DNA from: JBMYYR01 sp965243605
GTDB taxonomy: Bacteria > Bacteroidota > Bacteroidia > Flavobacteriales > CAJXXR01
DNA: 64,000 nucleotides
Reading direction: 5' to 3'
Assembly (NCBI GenBank): GCA_965243605.1
Contig: CBDEVQ010000091.1
Location: 1-64,000, forward strand
The notes under the pieces are model-generated. The model did not search any database. It was given only the letters and a program-made list of their open reading frames with translations, and was not told the origin of the DNA. Each line of letters opens with the position of its first letter. Position 1 is the stretch's first letter. A program made the translations under genes and the position numbers. This document shows positions 26,722-35,007 of the stretch, one piece after another.

Positions 26722-27411
26722 TTATTTGATACTGTATTTAAAGATCCAACTTAAAATTTTATAACCGGCCATAATACTTCCTTTTATGGTTCCAGATACT
26801 TTAGAAACTCCTATACGCTCTCTATATTTAACAGGTACTTCTACATAGGTTAGTTTTTGTTTTAATGCTTTCAATTGCATTTCTACTGTCCAACCATAGG
26901 TTTTATCTTCCATGTTTAAATCGAGAAGCTTTTGGTATTTAATGGCTCTAAATGGTCCTAAGTCTGTAAATGTAGATTTAAAGAATAAGCGCATTAAAAA
27001 GGTTGCCAACCAGTTCCCGAAAACCTGTTGAGGTGTCATGGATTTTTTTTGTCTTTCAACTGTATTTCGAGTTCCTATTACAAAATCTTTATGATCATTA
27101 ATAATAGGAGATACCACTTCTGTTAATTGTTCTGGATAATCGGAATAATCTCCATCTAAAAAAACGATAATATCAGGTTTTACCGTTTGTTTACTAACGT
27201 AATCCATTCCTTTTAAACAGGCATATCCATAACCTTTTCTTGGTTCTGAGAGTACAGTTGCTCCAGCATATTTAGCAGATGCTGCGGTATTATCCGTTGA
27301 GTTATTATTAACAACAATAATTTCAGATACGGATTTCGGAATGTCTTTTATGACTTTTCCTATAGATTCTTCTTCGTTATACGCGGGTATAATGACTTTT
27401 ATATGCTGCAT
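26722..27411 (-). CDS. DPM1-like polyprenyl-phosphate glycosyltransferase (GT2)
   Basis: 229 residues. GT2 core: VIIPAYNEEESIGKVI, IIVVNNNSTDNT, VFLDGDYSDYPE (DxD-like), VIGTRN, and TDLGPFRAIKYQKL, with RYRERIGVSKVSGT near the end. It belongs to the dolichyl/polyprenyl-phosphate sugar synthase type; there is no multi-helix tail, only a short hydrophobic C-terminus. The likely product is polyprenyl-phosphate-mannose or -glucose, the donor that GT-C enzymes such as the one two genes downstream require. The upstream gene ends the base before its start. Confidence 0.82.
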   Translation of the reverse strand: MQHIKVIIPAYNEEESIGKVIKDIPKSVSEIIVVNNNSTDNTAASAKYAGATVLSEPRKGYGYACLKGMDYVSKQTVKPDIIVFLDGDYSDYPEQLTEVVSPIINDHKDFVIGTRNTVERQKKSMTPQQVFGNWLATFLMRLFFKSTFTDLGPFRAIKYQKLLDLNMEDKTYGWTVEMQLKALKQKLTYVEVPVKYRERIGVSKVSGTIKGSIMAGYKILSWIFKYSIK

Positions 27412-27897
27412 TTATTTTAAATCTTCCAGGTTGTTGGATAGTTTAAACTTCCATAAAGAAGTCCATTCATCGACTTTGGTATTGTTAATGTATTTTTCGG
27501 ATTTAACGAGTTTACCTTTTTCATAGCATAAACTGTAGCCCTGTTTTACATTATTTAAGTATTGACATTTAAAGGATACTAAACCTTCGCTATTATAGGT
27601 AATCCACCATTTTGTTTTATTTCCCTTATGATAATGTCCTTCATATTGAATATCTCCTAAAGTGGAGTAATAATACCAATATCCATGTTTGAGATTATTT
27701 TTATATTCTCCTTTAGATTGTAAAGATCCGTCGGTATAATATGTGTACCAATATTCAGCCTTTTCACCGTTAATCATCCAACCTTCTTCAATAAGAATGT
27801 CATTGTTATAGTTCTTTATGTATTTTCGTTGTTCGAGCTGAGCATTCACAATTTGCGAAAATAGAAAACTAATGAGGGTTAGTACAAAATATCGCAT
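27412..27897 (-). CDS. Secreted MORN/YwqK-type repeat protein
   Basis: 161 residues. A signal peptide (MRYFVLTLISFLFSQIVNAQ) is followed by at least four MORN-like repeats of the form GxYKNNLKHGYWYYY: SKGEYKNNLKHGYW, YEGHYHKGNKTKWW, FKCQYLNNVKQGYS. In Bacteroidota such proteins are often annotated as YwqK-family antitoxins without evidence of toxin pairing; here it looks like a periplasmic or surface repeat protein in a glycan/redox operon. Gaps to neighbours are 0 and 1 base. Partner unknown. Confidence 0.75.
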   Translation of the reverse strand: MRYFVLTLISFLFSQIVNAQLEQRKYIKNYNNDILIEEGWMINGEKAEYWYTYYTDGSLQSKGEYKNNLKHGYWYYYSTLGDIQYEGHYHKGNKTKWWITYNSEGLVSFKCQYLNNVKQGYSLCYEKGKLVKSEKYINNTKVDEWTSLWKFKLSNNLEDLK

Positions 27898-27898
27898 C

Positions 27899-29476
27899 TT
27901 ATTTTTTCAACATTTTTAATAGATCTACATCGTTACCTAATGTTACAGGACTAACTTCAGTTCTATTATCTGTAGGACCATTTTCTAATTTCAATACTCC
28001 TCTAGGGCAAACAGCAGAACAAACTCCACATCCCACACAAGATGCTCTAACAATGTTTTGTCCTTTTTGAGCATAAGCTCTAACATCTATTCCTTGTTCG
28101 CAATAGGTTGAGCAGTTTCCACAAGAAATACATTGTCCACCATTCGTTGTAATTCTAAATCTAGATTTGAATTTTTGAATAATTCCCATATAAGCCGCAA
28201 GCGGACATCCAAATCGACACCAAACACGGTTTCCCATAACAGGGTAAAATCCTGTACCAATTATTCCTGAGAAAATACTTCCAACTAAGAATCCATAATA
28301 GAATTGTAAATCGTAAGTCTTAATTCCAATAAAAGACTCTGCTCCAGTAAAATACGTGGCTAGTGTGGCTAGTGTCATAATAATGGCCAATACCAAGATT
28401 GAATGAATAAGGTATCGTTCAACTTTCCAAGCCTTTAAAGACTTATCTGAAAGTTGTCTGTAAGGATCTCCAAGCGTTTCAGCTAATCCACCACATCCAC
28501 AAACCCAAGAACAATACCAACGCTTACCAAAGAAATATACCATAATTGGAACGATGATTAAGGTTAATGTAATACCCCAAACCAACATGAAAATCCCAAT
28601 ATTTCCACTATCAATTAAACTATTTATATTCCAATCAAAAAAGAAATCATAATCTAAAGGCCATGCATTTTTAAAGTCGAAGTATGGCATATTAAAACGT
28701 ACTAACATTTCTGGAATTAAGAACGCAAATGCAATTTGAAAGAATAATACGACAGAGGTTCTAACAATTTGATAAGCATTATGTCTATACTTTATATACA
28801 TTCTTATGGCCATAACGGTCATTACAACACAATATAAAAATCCATATAAAAACCATTGGCTAGCTGCATTTCCACTTAAGGCCATACTTACAGGGTCTAC
28901 CAAATAAACTTGGTTGACTAAGGCACTTGGGTAGAAATATAATAGAATGTAGAATGTGACAAGATAAACAGACGTTAATATTCCTATCCAACCTCTATTT
29001 GTAACTGTACTTTGATAAATACCATTGTTTTTAATTCCTGCAGGCCCCAATAAAACCACATCTGGAATGATATACGCTAATCCACCAATAATGGCTAATC
29101 CAAAGGTTAAGAAAAAATACAAACCAGTATTTTGATTTGCAGGTGTAGTTCCTGCTGGTTTAATTAGACTATAAGCTAAGCTCTGCGGTTTATCCCAAAT
29201 AACTTTACCCCATTCACCTTTTTCTTTCATTAAGTCATTAGCTGTTGCTAAAGATGATGCAATATCTGAGGCTAAGCTAAACTGAGAATTGTATGTTTTA
29301 TCGATAATATTATCCGTAATATCTTTAATAAAAACGTCGTTTTTAAATCCTCTTTCAGAAACTAGAGTCGTAAAATCGGCATTTGATATTTTATAGGTCC
29401 CTGTAAAAGTTAAGGCTGAAAAAATGGTTAACCCAAGTAGGAATAAGATTAATCCAATAGATTTAATTTGTCTCAT
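27899..29476 (-). CDS. NosR/NapH-like membrane 4Fe-4S protein
   Basis: 525 residues, inner membrane. An N-terminal helix and a periplasmic region (about residues 30-120), several helices, then WYCSWVCGCGGLAETLGDP and WCRFGCPLAAYMG. The second is the C-x3-CP motif of NosR/NapH/CcoG-type proteins. The C-terminus carries two [4Fe-4S] motifs: CISCGNCSTYCEQG and CVGCGVCSAVCPRG. Such proteins pass electrons across the membrane to a periplasmic acceptor. No nos, nap or cco genes lie nearby. The NAD(P)/FAD oxidoreductase 62 bases upstream is a plausible cytoplasmic electron donor. A role in the neighbouring glycan genes is inferred from operon membership only. Confidence 0.82.
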   Translation of the reverse strand: MRQIKSIGLILFLLGLTIFSALTFTGTYKISNADFTTLVSERGFKNDVFIKDITDNIIDKTYNSQFSLASDIASSLATANDLMKEKGEWGKVIWDKPQSLAYSLIKPAGTTPANQNTGLYFFLTFGLAIIGGLAYIIPDVVLLGPAGIKNNGIYQSTVTNRGWIGILTSVYLVTFYILLYFYPSALVNQVYLVDPVSMALSGNAASQWFLYGFLYCVVMTVMAIRMYIKYRHNAYQIVRTSVVLFFQIAFAFLIPEMLVRFNMPYFDFKNAWPLDYDFFFDWNINSLIDSGNIGIFMLVWGITLTLIIVPIMVYFFGKRWYCSWVCGCGGLAETLGDPYRQLSDKSLKAWKVERYLIHSILVLAIIMTLATLATYFTGAESFIGIKTYDLQFYYGFLVGSIFSGIIGTGFYPVMGNRVWCRFGCPLAAYMGIIQKFKSRFRITTNGGQCISCGNCSTYCEQGIDVRAYAQKGQNIVRASCVGCGVCSAVCPRGVLKLENGPTDNRTEVSPVTLGNDVDLLKMLKK

Positions 29477-29538
29477 AATTAGTCGTCGTAGATTGTTGTA
29501 GTTTTATGATTGGACGTTAATGGTTAATAAACCTTAAT

Positions 29539-30873
29539 TTATTTAAAAATATTTTTCCAACTTTTTGCTTTTAGTTTAATATCTTCATTAAAATCAGCGT
29601 TATATTTACTAATTATTTCCCGTTCGAATGTTTTATAAAACTCAGGATCAAAATTAGCATCTACCAATTGAGACATAACTGTATTTACTGAAGCACCTTC
29701 GGTTAACCAACGGTTAAACAATTCATGTCTCATTCTAATACCAAATGTGTTGATACCGATGAACACTTTGGAGACCTTGTCGAACGAGACATGAATACAC
29801 ATTTTCCCATTTTTATGTTCCCAATAAAACCGATCTTCATTTTCTTTTGGCTTTGCCCAAACCCAACCATAGGTTTGATATTCTATATCTAAGAACTTTG
29901 CCGAGTTAAACCAGTGTCCTGGGTTATATATTTTTGGATTCCCTGTTAATGTACATGCTAAAGTTTCCCCCATCATTTTCCCCGTATACCAAACGGCTTC
30001 TATAGGTCTTCTACTTCCAATAGCTTCATGCTGTTGTGCACAATCTCCAATAGCATATATATTCGGTATATTGGTTCTTAGGTGTCGGTCTACTAATACC
30101 CCTCTAGCTGTTTCTATTTTAGAATCTTTAATAAAGTTGATGTTGGGAGAGACACCTGCCGTTAAACCAACAATATTACATTCAATGGTTTCGCCAGATG
30201 TTGTAACTATAGCTTTTACTCTTCCGTTTTCGTCTGGAAGTATTTCTTTTAGTTCTGTTGCAAGTCTTAAATCTATATGGTGCTCCTTAATATGTCTATT
30301 TATCATTGAGGATTCACCTTTTGGTAAAACCCCATTCCAAAAACTACTTTCTCTAACTAAAAATGTAACCGGAATATTTCTAGAAACTAACATTTCAGCC
30401 ATTTCTATACCAATTAAACCACCACCAACAATTACAGCCCTTTTAGCAGTTGGAGTGTTTTCTTCAAGTGTTTCTAAATCTTGTTTAGAATACATACCTT
30501 GAACACCAATTAAGTCTTGTCCAGGCCATCCAAATTTATTTGGTTTGGATCCTGTTGCAATCACTAAATCGTCATATTGTATAGAATTTCCATTATTTAG
30601 TAGGAGCGTCGATTGATCAGAATTAATCTCATCTACTCGAGCATGGATTAAATCAATTCTATTCTTTTCCCAAAACCAATCTTCGTAAGGTTGCGTATGT
30701 TCAAATTTCATATGCCCCATATAAATATACATTAGGGCCGTTCTAGAAAAGAAGTATTTAGATTCTGAAGAGATTACAGTAATCTTATGGTCGCTGAGTT
30801 TACGAATATGTCTAGCCGTAGTAATACCAGCAATCCCATTTCCTATTATAATAATATGTTTCATATATGACAT
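29539..30873 (-). CDS. NAD(P)/FAD-dependent oxidoreductase (NirB/ferredoxin-reductase type)
   Basis: 444 residues. The N-terminal FAD-binding motif HIIIIGNGIAGITTARHI is followed by the second Rossmann fold AVIVGGGLIGIEMAEMLV for NAD(P)H, with GLTAGVSPN and YAIGDCAQ typical of the pyridine nucleotide-disulfide oxidoreductase class II group. There is no redox-active CxxC near the FAD and no siroheme/Fe-S domain, so it is not nitrite reductase. It is the first gene of the leftward operon and probably feeds electrons to the NosR-like protein. The ATG three codons downstream (MKHIIII) is an equally plausible start. Confidence 0.85.
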   Translation of the reverse strand: MSYMKHIIIIGNGIAGITTARHIRKLSDHKITVISSESKYFFSRTALMYIYMGHMKFEHTQPYEDWFWEKNRIDLIHARVDEINSDQSTLLLNNGNSIQYDDLVIATGSKPNKFGWPGQDLIGVQGMYSKQDLETLEENTPTAKRAVIVGGGLIGIEMAEMLVSRNIPVTFLVRESSFWNGVLPKGESSMINRHIKEHHIDLRLATELKEILPDENGRVKAIVTTSGETIECNIVGLTAGVSPNINFIKDSKIETARGVLVDRHLRTNIPNIYAIGDCAQQHEAIGSRRPIEAVWYTGKMMGETLACTLTGNPKIYNPGHWFNSAKFLDIEYQTYGWVWAKPKENEDRFYWEHKNGKMCIHVSFDKVSKVFIGINTFGIRMRHELFNRWLTEGASVNTVMSQLVDANFDPEFYKTFEREIISKYNADFNEDIKLKAKSWKNIFK

Positions 30874-30983
30874 TTTTAAGCTTTAGTTATTTTTTTTAAA
30901 CTTATTGTAAGCATTTCATAAAAGGCTATACTAAGTTGTTGTTATCGTGTTTGACGATGGAAGTATAAAAACCTTAAAAAGAA
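30874..30983. promoter_or_regulatory. Divergent promoter region of the glycan/redox locus
   Basis: 110 bases separate the FAD oxidoreductase operon (leftward) from the DUF547 gene (rightward). ATCGT-GTTTG-ACGAT (30943-30957) is a short dyad. No confident TAnnTTTG was found on either strand. The two operons could share control from here. Confidence 0.4.
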
Positions 30984-32603
30984 ATGATGAAAAAAATAAT
31001 TTTATTTGTTCTTACTGTAATTTACAACAGTTTATTAATCGCTCAAAATAATTCTATAAATACTTTTTATAATAAAACAGATGATTTTCTTAATAACTAT
31101 GTTATTGATGGCCGTGTAAAGTATGCTGATTTAAATAGAAATATGCAACCTTTAAATGAACTTATTGAACTTTCTAATTCTATTGAGGTTGATAAATCCG
31201 ATGCAAATAATTTTAAAGCGTTTTGGATTAACGTTTATAATTTAGGGGTTATAAAAGCTTTATTAGAAGAATACCCTGTAAACTCACCTCAAGAAATTCC
31301 AGGTTTTTTTGTTGATAACAAATATAGGTTAGGGGGAAAGCTAACAACCTTTAATAGCATAGAGAACGAAATATTGAGAGGTAATTTTGAAGAACCTAGA
31401 TTTCATTTTGTACTGGTATGTGGGGCTGTAAGTTGTCCACCAATTACCAATTTTGCATACAGACCTAATATGTTGGATCTACAGATGGATAAACAAACTC
31501 GCGATGCCATGAATGATCCTAATTTCTTACACGTAAATTCTAAAACAGAAAAGGTTGAGTTTTCTGAAATTTTTAAGTGGTATGCGAAAGATTTTAAGAA
31601 TACCGGACTTTCAGAAATTGAATTTGCAAATACGTATCGTAAAGAGAAAATCCCTAATCACTATAAAACATCATATTACCCGTATAATTGGCAAATTAAT
31701 GAGAACATTGATTCTCCATTAATCACAAAACAAGGCGAAAACACCATTTCTAATATTAGAGCGTTTACACCTTCGTCTTTACTTAAAAAAGGACAGTGGG
31801 ATTTTAAATTATTTAATAATTTATATACGCAGACTAAGGAAACGGATGCCGATGGTAATGTCGTTCATACACCACATAGAACAAGTTTTTTAACAACTAC
31901 TTTAGAAGTAAGTCATGGTATTTCTAAAAATGGTAGGATTAATGTTGGTGTTGTTCTTGGGACAAGGTCAGCTATAAAAAATGAAGGTGGAATTGGTGAT
32001 GTTTTTCATTACTCTAATCAAGATTTAAGAAATGAAGGAGATCGGTATGCTAAACGTGCTGGTTTAACATCAATAGCTCCTATAATTAAGGTCAGTCCTT
32101 TTAGATCATTATCTAACTTTTCGTTTCAAACAAGTTTATCTATACCTTTGTTTAAAGAAATCTCATATGGATACTTTGATAAACGTAGTTATGTTTGGGA
32201 TACAAAATTCTTTTTCGACCAGTCTTTTGGTAACGATAAATTCCAAGCCTTTGCTGAGTTAGATTTTAACTATAGCTTTGGAGAAGACGCTGCTGAAGCA
32301 AGTTTAGATTCAACTAAAAATGCAAATGAACGTTTTGCTAATGAAAGCCTTGGGTTACCTTTTAGTCTGTTCTTAAGTTATTTTCCTTCAGATAAATTTA
32401 CCGTATATATCAATGGACAACAATACTTCTTGGTCGATTTAGGAAATAATTACCACCAAGATTATACACAATTTGGTTTTGGAATTAAATATCAAGCTAC
32501 CCGTAAATTAAATATAGAACTATCTCATGGACAATTTGTTCGAGGAAGTAACTATGCCGGATTAGGACAAACGTATAACCTCGGATTAAGATATATTCTT
32601 TAA
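30984..32603 (+). CDS. DUF547 protein fused to a C-terminal outer-membrane-type beta-barrel
   Basis: 539 residues; signal peptide to about 20 (LLIAQN). Residues about 20-235 are DUF547: VDYADL-like VKYADLNRN, ANNFKAFWINVYNLGVIKALLEEYP, LGGKLTTFNSIENEILRGNF, RFHFVLVCGAVSCPPI and FSEIFKWYAKDF. Residues 245-539 are a second part rich in alternating polar and aromatic strands, starting GQWDFKLFNNLYTQT and ending LSHGQFVRGSNYAGLGQTYNLGLRYIL with a terminal Leu, typical of a 12-strand-like OM barrel. DUF547 usually stands alone; this fusion is unusual. The conserved Cys-x4-Cys (CGAVSC) could be redox- or metal-active, which is interesting beside an Fe-S/FAD operon. Confidence 0.72.
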   Translation: MMKKIILFVLTVIYNSLLIAQNNSINTFYNKTDDFLNNYVIDGRVKYADLNRNMQPLNELIELSNSIEVDKSDANNFKAFWINVYNLGVIKALLEEYPVNSPQEIPGFFVDNKYRLGGKLTTFNSIENEILRGNFEEPRFHFVLVCGAVSCPPITNFAYRPNMLDLQMDKQTRDAMNDPNFLHVNSKTEKVEFSEIFKWYAKDFKNTGLSEIEFANTYRKEKIPNHYKTSYYPYNWQINENIDSPLITKQGENTISNIRAFTPSSLLKKGQWDFKLFNNLYTQTKETDADGNVVHTPHRTSFLTTTLEVSHGISKNGRINVGVVLGTRSAIKNEGGIGDVFHYSNQDLRNEGDRYAKRAGLTSIAPIIKVSPFRSLSNFSFQTSLSIPLFKEISYGYFDKRSYVWDTKFFFDQSFGNDKFQAFAELDFNYSFGEDAAEASLDSTKNANERFANESLGLPFSLFLSYFPSDKFTVYINGQQYFLVDLGNNYHQDYTQFGFGIKYQATRKLNIELSHGQFVRGSNYAGLGQTYNLGLRYIL

Positions 32604-32624
32604 TCCAATTTAATGCTCATATTG

Positions 32625-32656
32625 AATTTCTGAACATAAGTATGTGTTCAGAAATT
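32625..32656 (+). terminator. Hairpin between the DUF547-barrel and GH113 genes
   Basis: AATTTCTGAACA (32625-32636) pairs with TGTTCAGAAATT (32645-32656), loop 8 bases, followed by TTCATTGTTT. It is likely a partial or full terminator, so the GH113 and Omp85 genes may have lower or independent expression. Confidence 0.65.
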
Positions 32657-32681
32657 TTCATTGTTTAAAAAAAATATATTC

Positions 32682-33698
32682 ATGAATCAATTTTTATTAG
32701 TCTTTAGTTTGTTAACGACTATTAGCTGTTTTAAGGGAGATGATCATTGTGCTCCAGACCATCAAGAAAAAATTAATGGTTTAAGTTGGGTGTCGTCTAA
32801 TATGGTAGTAGATAATTCTCATATTGAACCTGTCGTAAATGTCAATGCAAATTATGCAGCCCTTATTCCGTTTGCCTTTTTACCTGAATTAAACTCAACC
32901 GAAGTGAAGTTTAACGTCAATCAGCAATGGTGGGGAGAAACTGAAGAGGGGATTAGGACGACGTCTAAATTATTTGCCAACAAGAACATTAAGCGTATGC
33001 TAAAACCTCAAATTTGGGTTTTAGGCGGTAAGTTTGTTGGGTTTATTAAAATGGATAATGATTCAGATTGGGAGAAGTTTGAAAAGAGTTATAAAGATTT
33101 CATTCTGTTTTATGCCAAAATTGCGGAAGAGGAAAAAATAGAAATGTTTAGTATTGGTACCGAATTGAAAACTATGGTTATAGAAAGACCTGAATTTTGG
33201 GAAGAGCTAATTACAGAGGTTCGAAGTGTTTATAACGGACAAATTACATATGCGGCCAATTGGGATTCATACAAAAATCCAAAATTTTGGAAACGGTTAG
33301 ATTTTATTGGTATAGATGCATATTTTCCACTTTCGGATAAAAAAACACCAAGCGTTCAAGAGTTAGAACAAGCTTGGGTTCCTATTGCCAATGACATAAA
33401 ACATACGTCTAAAAAAGAAGGTAAACCAATTATATTTACTGAATACGGATATAGGAGTGTAGATTATTCAGCATTAGAACCCTGGGAAGGGAATTATAAC
33501 ACTGTAAATCATGATGCTCAAATTAATACGTTAAAAGCTGTATTTAATACCTTTTGGAAAGAAGAATGGTTTAAAGGTGGATTTTTATGGAAATGGTATG
33601 ATAATCATTCTACTGCTGGAGGTGCAAATAATACAAGATTTACAGTTCAGAACAAACCAGCAGAAAGTGTAGTTAGTCAATGGTTCTTAGAAAATTAG
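32682..33698 (+). CDS. GH113-like glycoside hydrolase lipoprotein
   Basis: 338 residues from the ATG giving MNQFLLVFSLLTTISC, with lipobox TISC (Cys16); an upstream in-frame ATG at 32661 adds seven residues before the signal. TIM-barrel core: INGLSWVSS, QWWGETEEGIRTT, RMLKPQIWVLGGKFVGF, FSIGTELKTM (acid/base Glu candidate), DFIGIDAYFPL and PIIFTEYGYRSVD (nucleophile Glu candidate), GGFLWKWYDN. GH113 is known for beta-mannanases. Beside a CslA-like synthase it may trim or release the polymer in the periplasm, as BcsZ, PgaB or AlgL do in other export systems. Catalytic residue assignment is by motif position only. Confidence 0.78.
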   Translation: MNQFLLVFSLLTTISCFKGDDHCAPDHQEKINGLSWVSSNMVVDNSHIEPVVNVNANYAALIPFAFLPELNSTEVKFNVNQQWWGETEEGIRTTSKLFANKNIKRMLKPQIWVLGGKFVGFIKMDNDSDWEKFEKSYKDFILFYAKIAEEEKIEMFSIGTELKTMVIERPEFWEELITEVRSVYNGQITYAANWDSYKNPKFWKRLDFIGIDAYFPLSDKKTPSVQELEQAWVPIANDIKHTSKKEGKPIIFTEYGYRSVDYSALEPWEGNYNTVNHDAQINTLKAVFNTFWKEEWFKGGFLWKWYDNHSTAGGANNTRFTVQNKPAESVVSQWFLEN

Positions 33699-33710
33699 TC
33701 TATTACTCTT

Positions 33711-34964
33711 ATGAAGAAAAATTATTTTGTGCTTCTATTTTTTCTATTTGGATTCATTTCTAAAGGTCAAAATATTACGATTGATTCGTTATACTTTCAA
33801 GGAAACGTCAAAACAAAGACGTCTTTTTTAATGAGTCTAATTAAGGTTTCTGTTGGTGATGATCTGGATAGTAATGCACTGGAAAGAGATATTGAACAAT
33901 TGAAACGAATACCATCGATAGGACATGCCTATTATCAACTTCAATACCTTACAAATAATAAGGTTATTGTTACATACGGTATTAAAGAAAGCTATACCAT
34001 ATTACCAGAGGTGAGTTTATGGTCGTCTAAAGGGCGGACCTGGTTTAAAACTGGAATTCATGAATATAATGCCTTCGGTAAGAACATTGCAATAGGAGGG
34101 TTCTACCAAAACAATGGGAAACATAGTTACGGCTTAAATTTTAAAGCGCCATATCTATTTTCCAATAAAGTAGGACTTTCGGTTAACTATTTACATTGGG
34201 TATCTGATGAACCGTTATATTTCGAAAACCAAACCGCAAACTACGAGTATAAAAATAGATCGCTAGAGTTAGTAGGAATTTTAGAGCCTTCTTTTAATCA
34301 TAAATTTGAAATAGGAGGAAGTGTATTTAATGAAGTTTATACATACTTGTCTGGAGCCAGTGCCTCTGAAGTCCCACAGTTTTTAGATCTAAACAAATAC
34401 TTATCCAAGATCTATTACCAATTTTATAAGATTAAACAGCATTATCAATATCAAGATGGAATTTCTAACGATCTTAATTTACAAGCTGTATTCTCAAGAA
34501 AAGATAATGGTTTTTTTATTGTACGTAATGATTTTAAAGTCTTTAAACGTATTAAAAACAAAGGTAATCTAGGAGCACGTATTCGATTTGGACTTGGATC
34601 AAATTCGTTTAGTCCATTTTCACCTTTCGTTATAGATAATCATGAAAATGTTCGTGGTATTGGAGATCGAATTAACCGTGGAACAGGAACTCTTACTTTA
34701 AATATAGAGTATAGACATACGCTTATTGATAAAGAGTGGCTAATTGTTCAAGGTGTAGGCTTTACAGATCATTCTACATTAAGATTACCTGGGAAAGCAA
34801 TCGATCAACTTTTCCAACTCAATACAATGTATTCAACAATAGGAATAGGAACCAGATTGACTTTAAAACAAATTTATGGTGCTATCTTAAGGATAGATTA
34901 TGGATTTGGTATTCAAGAAGGCACTGATCAAGGTTTAGTGATTGGGTTAGGCCAGTATTTCTAA
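33711..34964 (+). CDS. Omp85/BamA-like outer-membrane protein with short POTRA region
   Basis: 417 residues: signal (MKKNYFVLLFFLFGFISKG), one POTRA-like segment (IDSLYFQGNVKTKTSFLMSLIKV...LERDIEQLKRIPSIGHAYYQL, about 22-90), then a beta-barrel carrying the BamA-type signature DNHENVRGIGDRINRGTGT (VRG motif) and ending GLVIGLGQYF with terminal Phe. BamA itself is about 800 residues with five POTRAs, so this is a small accessory Omp85 protein, possibly the exit pore for the polymer. It follows the GH113 gene by 12 bases. A very strong terminator is 13 bases past its stop. Confidence 0.78.
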   Translation: MKKNYFVLLFFLFGFISKGQNITIDSLYFQGNVKTKTSFLMSLIKVSVGDDLDSNALERDIEQLKRIPSIGHAYYQLQYLTNNKVIVTYGIKESYTILPEVSLWSSKGRTWFKTGIHEYNAFGKNIAIGGFYQNNGKHSYGLNFKAPYLFSNKVGLSVNYLHWVSDEPLYFENQTANYEYKNRSLELVGILEPSFNHKFEIGGSVFNEVYTYLSGASASEVPQFLDLNKYLSKIYYQFYKIKQHYQYQDGISNDLNLQAVFSRKDNGFFIVRNDFKVFKRIKNKGNLGARIRFGLGSNSFSPFSPFVIDNHENVRGIGDRINRGTGTLTLNIEYRHTLIDKEWLIVQGVGFTDHSTLRLPGKAIDQLFQLNTMYSTIGIGTRLTLKQIYGAILRIDYGFGIQEGTDQGLVIGLGQYF

Positions 34965-34977
34965 AATATTAGAGCAA

Positions 34978-35007
34978 AAAAAAAATAGGCATTAGCCTAT
35001 TTTTTTT
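34978..35007. terminator. Strong bidirectional terminator
   Basis: AAAAAAAATAGGC (34978-34990) pairs perfectly with GCCTATTTTTTTT (34995-35007) around ATTA. The stop codon (TAG, read leftward at 34999-34997) of the next gene lies within the stem, so that gene ends inside its own terminator. Confidence 0.88.

Noticed and set aside
27412..27897. YwqK-family antitoxin interpretation of the MORN protein
   Set aside because: There is no toxin gene next to it; the neighbours are glycosyltransferase and Fe-S genes. The repeats and signal peptide fit a structural periplasmic protein better.
30071..30502. 143-codon open frame antisense to the FAD oxidoreductase
   Set aside because: It lies wholly inside conserved oxidoreductase codons; the reverse strand of this composition often stays open. 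No independent evidence.
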